Positions 1 through 8,060 are shown, numbered from the stretch's first letter. The stretch: DNA of 16,738 nt from Chitinispirillaceae bacterium (GCA_016932075.1 JAFGDP010000085.1:1-16738); one strand, 5' to 3'. A program made the numbers and translations. Notes: generated by a model from the letters alone, not told the origin.

Positions 1-1392
1 AGTATAGTCACGCGGCGAAAGCGGGGGCGGCCCGGACTGCTGGGCCGGCGCCATGGGCTGGGGATTACACACCGGCCCGGTGCGCCGATCGATCGCATAG
101 CATGATCCTTCCATGCTTTTGACGTATTTCTTGACTTCCGCCGCGATCTGTATCATCTCGGCCATGGAACGAAAATCGCGCGTCTTGTTGGTGACGACGG
201 CCACGGAAATGCTCATGAGCGGAAACCGCTGCCGTTCTCCGCGGCGGTTTATCGATTCGATGAACCCATTGCGCGCGTCAACACTTGTGTAAAACTGATG
301 GATACCCCGGTCGAAGGTGGTAATAAACGTCTTCGCATAGACTTCCCATTGTTCATAGTCGGTGATGACCACGAAGTCATCGCCGCCCTCATGCCCCACG
401 AATACGTTCTTGAGATTGTTGCGCTTGGTGACCGAAAGAAGGCAGTCCCTCGTGTAGAGTATTGCCTCATCACCCTTTGAAAAGCCGTACTTGTCGTTAT
501 ACGCCTTGAAATTGTCCAGGTCGCAATAAAGCACGCAGATGATCCTGCCTTTTGCAAGGCATTCATTGATGAAATTGGCGATAGTAAGATTGCCGGGCAG
601 GCCGGTCAGCGGATTCGCGCCTTTCGCTTCGTCGCGCATGCGCTGCAGCGCCACGCTCATTTCATTGAACGATGAAGCGAGCTGGCCGATCTCGTCGTCG
701 CGCACAATGGGTATGCGGATCTCCAGCTTGCCCTGTGTGATCTGATGGGTCGCGTCGGTGAGCTGCCGCATGGGGAACAGGATCATCTTCGAAAAGAGCA
801 TGGCGAATCCGAGGTGCAGGAGCATGACGAGGGCTCCCACGATGAAACACTGGCGGTACAAATATCCCATCTGCCGGTCGATATCTTTCATGACCAGACG
901 CACAGCTGCGACACCGATCTTATCGATCCGGTAGGTGAACGGCAGAAAGAGCTCAATGCTTTTTTCCTGCCTGTTTACCCGGTGATAAAACAGCTTGTCC
1001 TCGAACCCCTGCTTGGTGATCGCCATGTTGATCATTTTCAACTCATCGATCGACGCCTTTTCCTTCTCGACAATGGCATTTTCGTGAATGCTGACAAACA
1101 CCTTTCCGTTTTCGCTGTAAAGCGTCAGGTCATTGACATTCAGCGCACCGGCCTCCTTGATGATCCGGTTGATAGTCACCGGCGTGATTTCGCCGCTGTT
1201 TCCTATAATATGGTCGATCCGGTATTTCAGGCTGGAACCGGTATGCTGGCTGGTAAGCACCGCATTTTCGGCGATGAGGTCAAGCTGGTTCTCGAACACC
1301 ATGAGCACGAAAATAGATATGTTGAGAATCGTGAGGAAAAAGTAAATGAGGGCGGTTTTGAAGATGATGGAGTGGGTATTAAATAGTCGCAT
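1..1392 (-). CDS. Membrane HAMP-GGDEF protein with GGDDF active-site variant (partial, C-terminus outside window)
   Basis: The frame stays open for 464 codons from ATG at 1392 to the window edge, so the stop lies outside. Residues about 8-33 form a first membrane helix and about 181-205 a second. Between them is an extracytoplasmic sensor region of about 145 residues. A HAMP linker follows (about 203-252), then a GGDEF domain (about 260-432) with NPLTGLPGN near 260-268, CDLDNFKAYNDKYGF near 290-304 and HEGGDDFVVI near 334-343. The signature reads GGDDF, not GGDEF: Asp replaces the metal-binding Glu. From memory, this variant with NPLTGLPGN marks a known subgroup of GGDEF domains. Cyclase activity is therefore uncertain. 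After about 435 the chain becomes proline-rich. The gene lies 122 bp behind the response regulator on the same strand, and only a weak GGAAAAG precedes the start. The domain call is firm; enzymatic activity is inference. Confidence 0.9.
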   Translation of the reverse strand, partial: MRLFNTHSIIFKTALIYFFLTILNISIFVLMVFENQLDLIAENAVLTSQHTGSSLKYRIDHIIGNSGEITPVTINRIIKEAGALNVNDLTLYSENGKVFVSIHENAIVEKEKASIDELKMINMAITKQGFEDKLFYHRVNRQEKSIELFLPFTYRIDKIGVAAVRLVMKDIDRQMGYLYRQCFIVGALVMLLHLGFAMLFSKMILFPMRQLTDATHQITQGKLEIRIPIVRDDEIGQLASSFNEMSVALQRMRDEAKGANPLTGLPGNLTIANFINECLAKGRIICVLYCDLDNFKAYNDKYGFSKGDEAILYTRDCLLSVTKRNNLKNVFVGHEGGDDFVVITDYEQWEVYAKTFITTFDRGIHQFYTSVDARNGFIESINRRGERQRFPLMSISVAVVTNKTRDFRSMAEMIQIAAEVKKYVKSMEGSCYAIDRRTGPVCNPQPMAPAQQSGPPPLSPRDYT

Positions 1393-1440
1393 AGCTTTTC
1401 CGGAAAATGGTCATGCGCCGGTTTTCGATGATGAGGCACC

Positions 1441-1506
1441 CGCCGCTGCAATCATTCTAATGGTACCGTTCAACAGCTCTTTTTTCAAGGTATTATTGCA
1501 GCGGCG
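1441..1506. repeat. Perfect 12-bp inverted repeat flanking a putative promoter
   Basis: CGCCGCTGCAAT at 1441-1452 is matched exactly by its reverse complement ATTGCAGCGGCG at 1495-1506, with a 42-bp spacer. Arm centres are 54 bp apart, close to five helical turns. Neither side has a T-tract, so this is not a normal intrinsic terminator. The spacer holds a plausible minus-strand promoter for the GGDEF gene. Paired operator half-sites or a long-loop RNA hairpin are both possible. Confidence 0.7.
1460..1488 (-). promoter_or_regulatory. Putative sigma-70-type promoter for the GGDEF gene
   Basis: On the minus strand, TTGAAA (1483-1488) is followed after 17 bp by TACCAT (1460-1465). The -35 is close to consensus and the -10 matches at 4 of 6 positions. 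It sits between the arms of the 12-bp inverted repeat and about 70 bp upstream of the GGDEF start. Prediction by eye only. Confidence 0.4.
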
Positions 1507-1514
1507 CAGGCGGC

Positions 1515-2870
1515 TTATTGCCCGTTTTCGACCTGATATTCGTTCAACTTGTTCCGGAGCGTGCGAATTGAAATACCGAGCATGTCAGCCGCCTTGGTAC
1601 GATTCTGGCTGCAATGCTCGAGCGTCTTGAGGATGAGCTTTTTCTCCATCGCGGCGACGGTCATGCCTGCCTGCAGTCCGTCGCGCCCGTTGCCGGAAAG
1701 ATCAATCGGCGTGCGGAACCGGAACATCGACGGTTTGACGGTGCCCGTCCTCGTGAGCACCACGGCGCGCTCAATCGCGTTTTCCAACTCGCGGATATTG
1801 CCGGGCCACTGGTATTTTTCGAGCACGGGAAGGCACTCATCCTCCAGCCTCTCGACGCTGAATCCATTTTCGTCGTTACAGTTCCGCAAGAAATGCTCGG
1901 CCAGCGCCGGGATGTCCTCTTTGCGTTCACGCAGGGGTGGCAAGTGGATGGTGAGAACATTGAGACGGTAGTACAGGTCTTCGCGAAAATTCCCTTTTGC
2001 CACTTCTTCCTCAAGCCGCCGGTTCGTGGTGACCACAATCCGCACGTCAACCTCGATAGGCTCGTCGCCGCCGACCTTATGGATCTCGTGCTCCTGCAGC
2101 ACGCGCAACAGCTTCGATTGGGCTGGAAGCGGCATCTCGCCGATCTCATCAAGGAGAAGCGTCCCCCCGGACGCCGCTTCGAATTTGCCGCGTTTGTGCA
2201 TTATCGCGCCGGTAAAGGCGCCTTTCTCATGCCCGAACAATTCCGATTCCACCAAACCGTCGGGCAGTGCGGCGCAATTGACCTTGATAAACGGCCCGTG
2301 ATTCCGTTTGCTCTGGCAATGAATTGACCGCGCAATCAGCTCCTTGCCGGTGCCTGATTCACCGGTGACGAGCACGGTCGAACGGCTGTCGGCCACCTTT
2401 TCGACAAGCGCCCGCACCTCCTCCATGACCGGGGTCTTCCCGATATATGACCACCTTTTGTTCAGCGCTGATTTAAGCTGCTTGTTTTCGATGAGAAGCG
2501 TCTGATACTGGAGTGCCCTGATGACGGTCAGTTCCAGTTCGCGCATGAGATTCCCCGATTTCTGGATGAAATCATACGCGCCTTTTTTCATGGCCTCAAC
2601 CGCGGTCTCCACCGCACCGAACGCGGTGATGATGAGAAACGGCAGATCGGGGTTCTGCTGTTTTATTTTTTCAAGGAGCTGTATGCCGGTCATGCCGGGC
2701 ATTTTCATGTCGGAAATGACGAGATCGCACGGCGTTTTTGACACCACCTCGATCGCCCGCGCCCCGTCGGGCGCCTGGACGACTTCGAACCCCAGGCGGA
2801 TAAGGGTATCGGCGATCGATTCCCTGAACAAATCGTTATCGTCGACAACAAGAATCTTCCTTTTTTCCAT
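1515..2870 (-). CDS. NtrC-family sigma-54-dependent response regulator
   Basis: The 451-residue protein has full NtrC architecture. The receiver domain (1-120) has acidic pair D10/D11, phospho-acceptor D54, T82 and K104. The AAA+ domain (about 140-380) carries Walker A GESGTGKE at 170-177, the sigma-54 contact loop GAFTGA at 217-222, Walker B near 236-241 (GGTLLLDEIGEM around it) and FRED/RLNVL near 295-305. A Fis-type helix-turn-helix covers about 420-445 (NRTKAADMLGISIRTLRNKL). By family knowledge it hydrolyses ATP to remodel RNA polymerase-sigma54 at bound promoters once phosphorylated. The residue after K104 is Ser, where most receivers have Pro. The start lies 11 bp after the stop of the upstream kinase, its likely partner. 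FlgN- and FapA-type neighbours suggest a FlgR-like flagellar role; this is inference, and I found no convincing sigma-54 promoter in the intergenic gaps. Confidence 0.95.
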   Translation of the reverse strand: MEKRKILVVDDNDLFRESIADTLIRLGFEVVQAPDGARAIEVVSKTPCDLVISDMKMPGMTGIQLLEKIKQQNPDLPFLIITAFGAVETAVEAMKKGAYDFIQKSGNLMRELELTVIRALQYQTLLIENKQLKSALNKRWSYIGKTPVMEEVRALVEKVADSRSTVLVTGESGTGKELIARSIHCQSKRNHGPFIKVNCAALPDGLVESELFGHEKGAFTGAIMHKRGKFEAASGGTLLLDEIGEMPLPAQSKLLRVLQEHEIHKVGGDEPIEVDVRIVVTTNRRLEEEVAKGNFREDLYYRLNVLTIHLPPLRERKEDIPALAEHFLRNCNDENGFSVERLEDECLPVLEKYQWPGNIRELENAIERAVVLTRTGTVKPSMFRFRTPIDLSGNGRDGLQAGMTVAAMEKKLILKTLEHCSQNRTKAADMLGISIRTLRNKLNEYQVENGQ

Positions 2871-2881
2871 TCCGCACCATC

Positions 2882-4144
2882 CTACTCTTTCAACCGGGGT
2901 ATAAACACCCGCAACGCCGTTCCCTTGCCGGGCTTGCTTTCCGCGTTAATATACCCTCGATGTGATTCTACGAATTTCTTAACAATGGCTAGGCCGAGAC
3001 CGGTGCCGTTCTCTCTGGTGGTAAAAAACGGATCAAAAATCTTTTTTATATGATCCCGTGCAATCCCTGTTCCCGTGTCCTTGATGGAAAAACCTATAAA
3101 CTCATGGTCCTTATGTGGCGGTTTTTCAATCGCGACGGTCAGTCCGCCCCCCTGCGGCATTGCCTGGATCGCGTTGAGGCAGAGGTTCATGATCACCTGC
3201 TCCATTTTCTCAGGGTCCGCAAGCACAAACGTCTTTTTCTTCCGGTCCCAGGCCCGAGAAACCGTAATGGCATGACCGAGCCGCTCGATTTCAATCTCGA
3301 TGTAATCGATGACTTCCTCCAGAAGTATTTCAAGCTGCACCTTGCGGAAATCGGCCTTGACAGGCCTGGTGTATACCAGAAGGTTCGAGACGATCTTGTT
3401 GAGCCGGGAAAGGCCTTCGATGATCTTCTTGAGCGTCCGGCTCCGCGTGTCGTTCGGTTGAAGGTCGCGTTCGAGCAGTTCGGCCCACATTCCCATGGCA
3501 CCAAGGGGATTCCTGATCTCGTGCGCAACGGCCGCCGACATCTCACCAAGTGCCGCCATGGTGCGCGCCTGCTGCATTTCGCCCTCAAGCGCCTTGATCT
3601 TGGAAACATCGGTGAAAATTTCCACTGCACCGAGGCAGGTTCCTGACCGGTCCTGGAGGGGCGCCGATTGAAACGAAACCGGAACCGGATGGCCGTCCTT
3701 GCGCCAGACGACTTTCTCATCCCTTTTCGAAGGTCTTCCCGTATGGAGGACCTTCAAAAGGATTCCTTCATGATCCATAGCACGACCGAAGATGGTACCG
3801 TACGGCCTGCCGAGGACCTCCTGGGGTGAAAATCCGGTAATATCGGCCGCGGCCCGGTTGAAATGCGTAATCACTCCCTTGGTATCGACCCCGATAACGC
3901 CGTTGTCCATGCTCTCCAGAATGCTGTTGAGGTACGTCTGCATCTCCTCGCGTACCGCGAGACTCTGCTGCAACTCGGTGTTTTTCTTATCCAGCTCGAT
4001 ATTGACATTTTTGAAATCCTCACGCATCGCTTCGTACGCCTGTTGCAGGCGCTCCGCGCGGAGCTGGAAATCAACAAACGCCTTCTGCAGCGGCTCGACG
4101 AGCCGGGCGGGCAGCGTGCGTTGTTCCAGGGTATCAGTCGTCAT
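2882..4144 (-). CDS. Soluble PAS-domain sensor histidine kinase (NtrB/FlgS-like)
   Basis: With the start at 4144 the protein has 420 residues and no membrane segment. A coiled-coil stretch (about 20-70) leads into a PAS domain (about 70-185). The dimerisation/phosphotransfer helix carries H208 in AVAHEIRNPLGAMG. The HATPase_c domain shows the N box around 320-328 (MNLCLNAIQAM), the G1 box DTGTG at 356-360, DPFFTT at 371-376 and GTGLGLA at 380-386. It should autophosphorylate H208 and pass phosphate to the regulator 11 bp downstream. Start choice is open. ATG 4144 sits 10 bp after the upstream gene's stop but lacks a Shine-Dalgarno. ATG 4210 has AGGAA 8 nt upstream but would overlap that gene by 56 bp and add 22 basic, disordered-looking residues. 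A cytoplasmic PAS kinase beside flagellar-type genes recalls FlgS; that role is inferred. Confidence 0.93.
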   Translation of the reverse strand: MTTDTLEQRTLPARLVEPLQKAFVDFQLRAERLQQAYEAMREDFKNVNIELDKKNTELQQSLAVREEMQTYLNSILESMDNGVIGVDTKGVITHFNRAAADITGFSPQEVLGRPYGTIFGRAMDHEGILLKVLHTGRPSKRDEKVVWRKDGHPVPVSFQSAPLQDRSGTCLGAVEIFTDVSKIKALEGEMQQARTMAALGEMSAAVAHEIRNPLGAMGMWAELLERDLQPNDTRSRTLKKIIEGLSRLNKIVSNLLVYTRPVKADFRKVQLEILLEEVIDYIEIEIERLGHAITVSRAWDRKKKTFVLADPEKMEQVIMNLCLNAIQAMPQGGGLTVAIEKPPHKDHEFIGFSIKDTGTGIARDHIKKIFDPFFTTRENGTGLGLAIVKKFVESHRGYINAESKPGKGTALRVFIPRLKE

Positions 4145-4154
4145 CGGGTTTCGT

Positions 4155-4529
4155 TTAGGTTGCTTTCGAGAGAACACGCTCGAGATATTTTTTGAGTTGC
4201 GCTTCACCATCGAGAAAATTCCTGATCACCTTTTCGGTCTCCTGCAGCACGCCGTCTAGCTCCTGCGCATCGGCGGACGCCCCCAGCTCCCCTTTGCACT
4301 CCTGCCATGCCCCCACCTGACCGGCAATGCCTGCCCGCTCAAGCTCAATTCGGGCCAGAAGCTCCCGCTTTCGTTCAAGGTCTTCCTTGATGCTCCCCGC
4401 ATCCCCCCGCGACAGTATGAGATCACCCACGATCTTCTGGACGATACCGCAGAGGTCCCGGTAGTAACAGAGTTGCCGGAGAAAAGATTCCTTGAGTTCA
4501 CGGATAATGAGTGTACCATTCTCATCCAT
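4155..4529 (-). CDS. Small helical protein, possible FlgN-family flagellar export chaperone
   Basis: This 124-residue protein starts at ATG 4529 (MDENGTLIIREL), with AGGAA about 13 nt upstream. The same frame stays open further upstream, but that part overlaps the end of the TPR gene and has no plausible protein character. The chain is almost all helical, with long charged heptad-like stretches such as LERKRELLARIELER. FlgN proteins share this pattern: an N-terminal hydrophobic helix pair, then a basic, Leu-rich helix with K-x-x-LL-x-x-I. FlgN chaperones the hook-filament junction proteins FlgK and FlgL before export. Length is slightly short for the family (usually about 140-160). It lies 61 bp behind the TPR gene and 10 bp before the kinase. 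Assignment rests on pattern and context, not on a diagnostic motif; a generic coiled-coil protein is the alternative. Confidence 0.5.
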   Translation of the reverse strand: MDENGTLIIRELKESFLRQLCYYRDLCGIVQKIVGDLILSRGDAGSIKEDLERKRELLARIELERAGIAGQVGAWQECKGELGASADAQELDGVLQETEKVIRNFLDGEAQLKKYLERVLSKAT

Positions 4530-4590
4530 CTGGTGCAACCGTTCCTGCGGAACCGGCGACACAGCGCACGGCCTGTCCGGCCGTGTGGGG

Positions 4591-6504
4591 CTACCGAAGC
4601 GTGGCCTGGTATTCATGCTCCCATACCGTATCGTCGAGCTTCCACTGGGCCTGTTTGGCCCAGTAATCCTCGGGAAAACGCTTAATAAGGTCCTTATATA
4701 CAGCAATCGCTTCCTTGTACCGGCGTTCCTTCTTGTGAATGGTCCCGATCTGGAATAAACCCCATGGGGTCTCCTGAAACGACGGATATTTCCTGACCAC
4801 CCGCTTGTAATATTCCAGTGCCCCCGCAAACTGTTTTGCCTTGTACTTTTCGTCTGCTATGCGGTAATACGAATCCGGCACCCGCACATAGACGTTGCCG
4901 TGCTCGCCCTTGACGATAGCCGAATCGAAACAGCTTATCGCACGCGCCGTATTGCCGATTGCGAGGTACATGTCACCGGTTTTGAACAAGCCGCTTACTT
5001 TGTCAGCGCACTGCGAGGAACCCGCCACGGCCTGGAAATAAGCATCGATAGCTTTTTTCGGCTGCTCAAGCTCGGCATATATATCCCCCAGTTTCTCCCA
5101 CGCCTTCCCCCGCCATGGATGATTCCTGTGGGTTTTGAGAAATTGACGGTAGGCTTTCTCCGCCAACGTAACCTCCCTGCGCTCAGAATACGTGAGCGCC
5201 TTCAGAAACAGACTCTGCGCCGCCAGTTCATGGCGTCCGTACCGTTCAATGATCTGCTGAAACTGGTTTTCCGCCTCGCGCCACAGGCGCAATTTGGAAT
5301 AGCAGACGCCGGTATTGTAGATGCACTGTACCGCAACTGCGCCTTTGGGGTGTACGGCAAGCGTCTTTTTGAATTCCCGTATGGCGTTGTCATAATTCCC
5401 CGCCTGAAACTCCTTGATGCCCCCGAGTAGTTTATGTCCCGCATCGGAGAGCGTGTCCACGGAAACCATCGACAACATGGAATCGATCCTTACTTTCAGC
5501 ATCCCTGCCTCGCGCACCTCTCCGGCATCCTCTTCTTCGGTATCCTTTGCGGGTGCCGTACCGGTGACCGCAGGTCCCGATGGTTTTGTTGCCTGAGTTT
5601 TCACAAGGCGTTTGTATGCGGCAACGAGCGCATTCGCTTCCTTCCTGCCCGCCGCGGAGTCGGTGCAGCCGCTGTAATAGGAAAGTTCACGCACCGCCTG
5701 GGAATAATTCCTTTCCTTTCCATAAATTTTTCCCAGATACAATGCGCCGATACAGCCGGGCGCAGAATACTTTTTCCCTTTTGAAAGGTTTATTTTCGCC
5801 TTCCCAAGCTGGTCTTTGTGATACCTGATAATCCCTGCGTAATAATAGGCTCCCGGATAACCGGGTTCGAGCGTGAGTACGGTGCGCAGCAATGCAAGAG
5901 AGGAATCATACCGCTGCCGATGATACAAGTCGACCGCCTGCGTGAAAAGCTCCGCCGCCCTTTCATTTTTCGGTGGCGCACCCGTCGGCGGCCGCACGGC
6001 TTTGCCGCCCCCCTTTTCCCCTGCGGTTATCCCCGAGTCCTGTCCGGCAAGCATACCGTCAACGCCGATTGTTTTAACGAGCCGGTCGATCATCTGCTGA
6101 ATACTGTCCTGCTGCGCCGGATCACACACCTCCTGATAATGCTGGTATTCGATGATTGCTTTCTGCAACTGACCGTCACTGACGTACGAATCGGCCAGCA
6201 TCAAAAGCGCCTTGCTCCATCCCGGATTGTAGGTCAGCGCCTGTTTCAGATTGGCGATCGCCAAACGGGGTTGTTTCTGAATGGTACGGATTTCGGCGAT
6301 ATGCATATAGACATGGTAGTTGTCAGGATACTCAGCGAGCACCTTGCGGAACTCTTCAATCGCCTTGTCATATATTTTTTCGGTTTTATATTTCATACCG
6401 AGGCGGTAATGGAGATAGTCCCCCGTCTCGCCGCCGGCAGACGCATTCACGGCAAGCAGCAACGCCATGCCAATCAACGTTATTGCAAAAAGATGTCGTC
6501 TCAT
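4591..6504 (-). CDS. Exported multi-TPR protein
   Basis: The 637-residue protein begins with a signal peptide (MRRHLFAITLIGMALLLAVNASA, cleavage near 23). It has no lipobox Cys, so it is probably periplasmic and soluble. At least three blocks of tetratricopeptide repeats are visible: about 30-145, 180-300 and 355-630. Repeats read like YDKAIEEFRKVLAEYPDN and YKEAIAVYKDLIKRFPEDYW. Low-complexity linkers rich in Gly/Lys/Pro (about 155-180) and Thr/Pro/Glu (about 303-330) separate the blocks. The later repeats have the alternating helices and FP-E-type turns seen in BamD/YbgF-like exported proteins. TPRs mediate protein-protein contact, so an assembly-scaffold role at the envelope is plausible. 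It sits 66 bp behind fapA and 61 bp ahead of the FlgN-like gene, probably in the same transcript. The specific partner is unknown. Confidence 0.88.
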   Translation of the reverse strand: MRRHLFAITLIGMALLLAVNASAGGETGDYLHYRLGMKYKTEKIYDKAIEEFRKVLAEYPDNYHVYMHIAEIRTIQKQPRLAIANLKQALTYNPGWSKALLMLADSYVSDGQLQKAIIEYQHYQEVCDPAQQDSIQQMIDRLVKTIGVDGMLAGQDSGITAGEKGGGKAVRPPTGAPPKNERAAELFTQAVDLYHRQRYDSSLALLRTVLTLEPGYPGAYYYAGIIRYHKDQLGKAKINLSKGKKYSAPGCIGALYLGKIYGKERNYSQAVRELSYYSGCTDSAAGRKEANALVAAYKRLVKTQATKPSGPAVTGTAPAKDTEEEDAGEVREAGMLKVRIDSMLSMVSVDTLSDAGHKLLGGIKEFQAGNYDNAIREFKKTLAVHPKGAVAVQCIYNTGVCYSKLRLWREAENQFQQIIERYGRHELAAQSLFLKALTYSERREVTLAEKAYRQFLKTHRNHPWRGKAWEKLGDIYAELEQPKKAIDAYFQAVAGSSQCADKVSGLFKTGDMYLAIGNTARAISCFDSAIVKGEHGNVYVRVPDSYYRIADEKYKAKQFAGALEYYKRVVRKYPSFQETPWGLFQIGTIHKKERRYKEAIAVYKDLIKRFPEDYWAKQAQWKLDDTVWEHEYQATLR

Positions 6505-6570
6505 GGTGGTCCATCCATTTCCGTATTTTATAACCTGCGTATGTTCAAACCCCGGGTACCCTGAACCCTA

Positions 6571-7953
6571 TCATATTTTTTCCCGAATGAGAGCGACCGT
6601 TGTTCCCTTTTCGGCCGGTTTCAACCGTACGTGTTCAAGCCGTTCCCGGACAAGCTGCTCACCCATACCAAACTTCACCACCGTACTGGGATAGATGATT
6701 CCGGCCTGCACGTAGGGATCGTCACTCTGCAGTTTTATGCTGTCAATCCTTTCGATTTCGGCCTGCGTGCTGTCTGCGGCCTGTTCAAGCTCAAGGCCCT
6801 TCAGCTTCATGGCACCGAGTATCTTCTCATTATCATACGACAATGCACCGTTTTCATCAAGATGGTCGCGCACAAACTCGAATACCAGCTCCCTGTTCTT
6901 TTCCATCTCGGTAGCAAGCGTCGCGATCCGGGAAAGCATGTCATACCGCTGTTTCTGTAATTCGTATTTTCTACCGATATCGATCACGGTCCTGGCCTCG
7001 CTCTCGCTGCCTATCTCGTCGGCCATTACGCCGCATGCCCCCGCGACCACGCCTCCGCGGATGGATTTCGCATAAACGATACCTTCACAGGCGACCATTG
7101 CATTGACCGCATCCTCAAGAATGACAACGTCGGTACCCGCAATGACCCGCAAGTTCTCCAGGTGCCGGACACGAACGGCTCCTTTTGATTCAAGGGTGCC
7201 GCTTCCCGAACCGACGGCCCCACGCTTCACGACCAGGTTGCCACCGCATCTGATCGACGCGTCCTCCACACTCCCGTGCACCAGGAGCGACCCTTTGGTG
7301 TCAACCGAAAATCCTGCACGCACCGTCCCTTGAATGGTCAAGTCGCCGGCAAACCGAACGTCGCCGGTCTGATAGTCAATATCACCCGGAATTCTTTTCT
7401 CTTTGCGTACCTCAATGGAACCATCAGGCTCAACACCGACGCCGCCGTCGATTTCCGCGATCAGCACATCAGGATCCGAAGGCATGATCCGCGTCCCTGC
7501 TCCCTTGGGAAGCCGCGCATCGCTGGGCAGAGGGGGCGCGATCGGCTTACCCAGAACAGTCAGCCCCTCCTTGCCAGGCACCGGCGGTATGCGTCGGGCC
7601 AGGACATCCCCCTTGCGGACGTTGATAATGTAACTGATGTCATGATAATCAACCCTGCCGTCCGGCAGCTTTTTCGGTTTCCCGACCGATGCGATGTCAA
7701 CGTTCATTTCAATCCTGCCCGCTATTCCGGGTTCGGGCGGCATGCCGCGGGCAACCTCCTGTTTTTGGCCGATCTGCCGCATGGTAACCATATCATTGAT
7801 CGCCCGGGTGTTGATCCCGTACACAACGCCGCACTGCTTGAGCGCCTGGAGCACCTCCTCTCCGGAAGGATAGTTTATCTCCCGCTGGGGCAGAACGGTC
7901 ACGTACGCATACAGTCCGTCCGGTGTGCGGGTAACGGTTATTCCATTCGTCAC
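6571..7953 (-). CDS. fapA: FapA (DUF342) family protein
   Basis: From a GTG start at 7953 the protein has 460 residues. The N-terminal part (about 1-195) has the FapA pattern, including GKEGLTVLGKPI and the INVRKGDVLARRIPP stretch. A repetitive beta-helix-like section (about 200-325) follows, with Gly-rich strands such as GDLTIQGTVRAG, GSLLVHGSVEDA and GGNLVVKRGAVG. A coiled coil occupies about 330-405, and a small C-terminal segment has VKFGMGEQLVR. FapA (flagellar assembly protein A) proteins resemble the polymer-forming bactofilin/MinC-type beta-helices. In Vibrio, FapA is linked to flagellation and regulated cell polarity. GTG is preferred because AAAGGA lies 9 nt upstream; ATG 8007 has no ribosome site. 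It is first in the minus-strand row of six genes. Family membership is good; cellular role here is inferred. Confidence 0.88.
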   Translation of the reverse strand: MTNGITVTRTPDGLYAYVTVLPQREINYPSGEEVLQALKQCGVVYGINTRAINDMVTMRQIGQKQEVARGMPPEPGIAGRIEMNVDIASVGKPKKLPDGRVDYHDISYIINVRKGDVLARRIPPVPGKEGLTVLGKPIAPPLPSDARLPKGAGTRIMPSDPDVLIAEIDGGVGVEPDGSIEVRKEKRIPGDIDYQTGDVRFAGDLTIQGTVRAGFSVDTKGSLLVHGSVEDASIRCGGNLVVKRGAVGSGSGTLESKGAVRVRHLENLRVIAGTDVVILEDAVNAMVACEGIVYAKSIRGGVVAGACGVMADEIGSESEARTVIDIGRKYELQKQRYDMLSRIATLATEMEKNRELVFEFVRDHLDENGALSYDNEKILGAMKLKGLELEQAADSTQAEIERIDSIKLQSDDPYVQAGIIYPSTVVKFGMGEQLVRERLEHVRLKPAEKGTTVALIREKI

Positions 7954-7962
7954 GTCACATTG

Positions 7963-7968
7963 TCCTTT
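7963..7968 (-). promoter_or_regulatory. Ribosome binding site that favours the GTG start of fapA
   Basis: AAAGGA on the minus strand lies 9 nt before GTG 7953. The in-frame ATG at 8007 has only GCCATATGACGC in front of it, so the shorter reading is favoured. Confidence 0.6.
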
Positions 7969-8030
7969 TGTGCGGTGCTCTAACCACGCGGTATAACGCC
8001 GGCTCATGCGTCATATGGCTGTTTTCTATA

Positions 8031-8060
8031 ATTGTATGGTACTTGAGGTTATAAGCGCAA
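8031..8060 (-). promoter_or_regulatory. Putative promoter for the fapA-led gene row
   Basis: On the minus strand, TTGCGC (8055-8060) is followed after 18 bp by TACAAT (8031-8036). This would start transcription near 8025, about 70 nt before the fapA GTG codon. The ATG at 8007 would also be inside the transcript. The rest of the divergent 8008-8173 gap shows a 5-bp GGAGG/CCTCC hairpin (8120-8133) and nothing else clear. Confidence 0.4.

Noticed and set aside
745..1386. Long plus-strand open frame (213 codons) opposite the GGDEF gene
   Set aside because: It is the antisense shadow of the sensor region; His/Asp-rich composition and no domain pattern, while the minus frame gives a coherent HAMP-GGDEF protein.
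4530..4829. Upstream extension of the FlgN-like frame to ATG 4829
   Set aside because: This part overlaps the 3' end of the TPR gene and is Arg/Pro-rich nonsense; the plausible protein begins at 4529.
5818..6564. Plus-strand open frame (248 codons) opposite the TPR gene
   Set aside because: Antisense shadow of a clear TPR protein; no ribosome site or domain sense.
7276..7983. Plus-strand open frame (235 codons) opposite fapA
   Set aside because: Antisense shadow; composition is mirror-like to fapA codons and has no recognisable motif.
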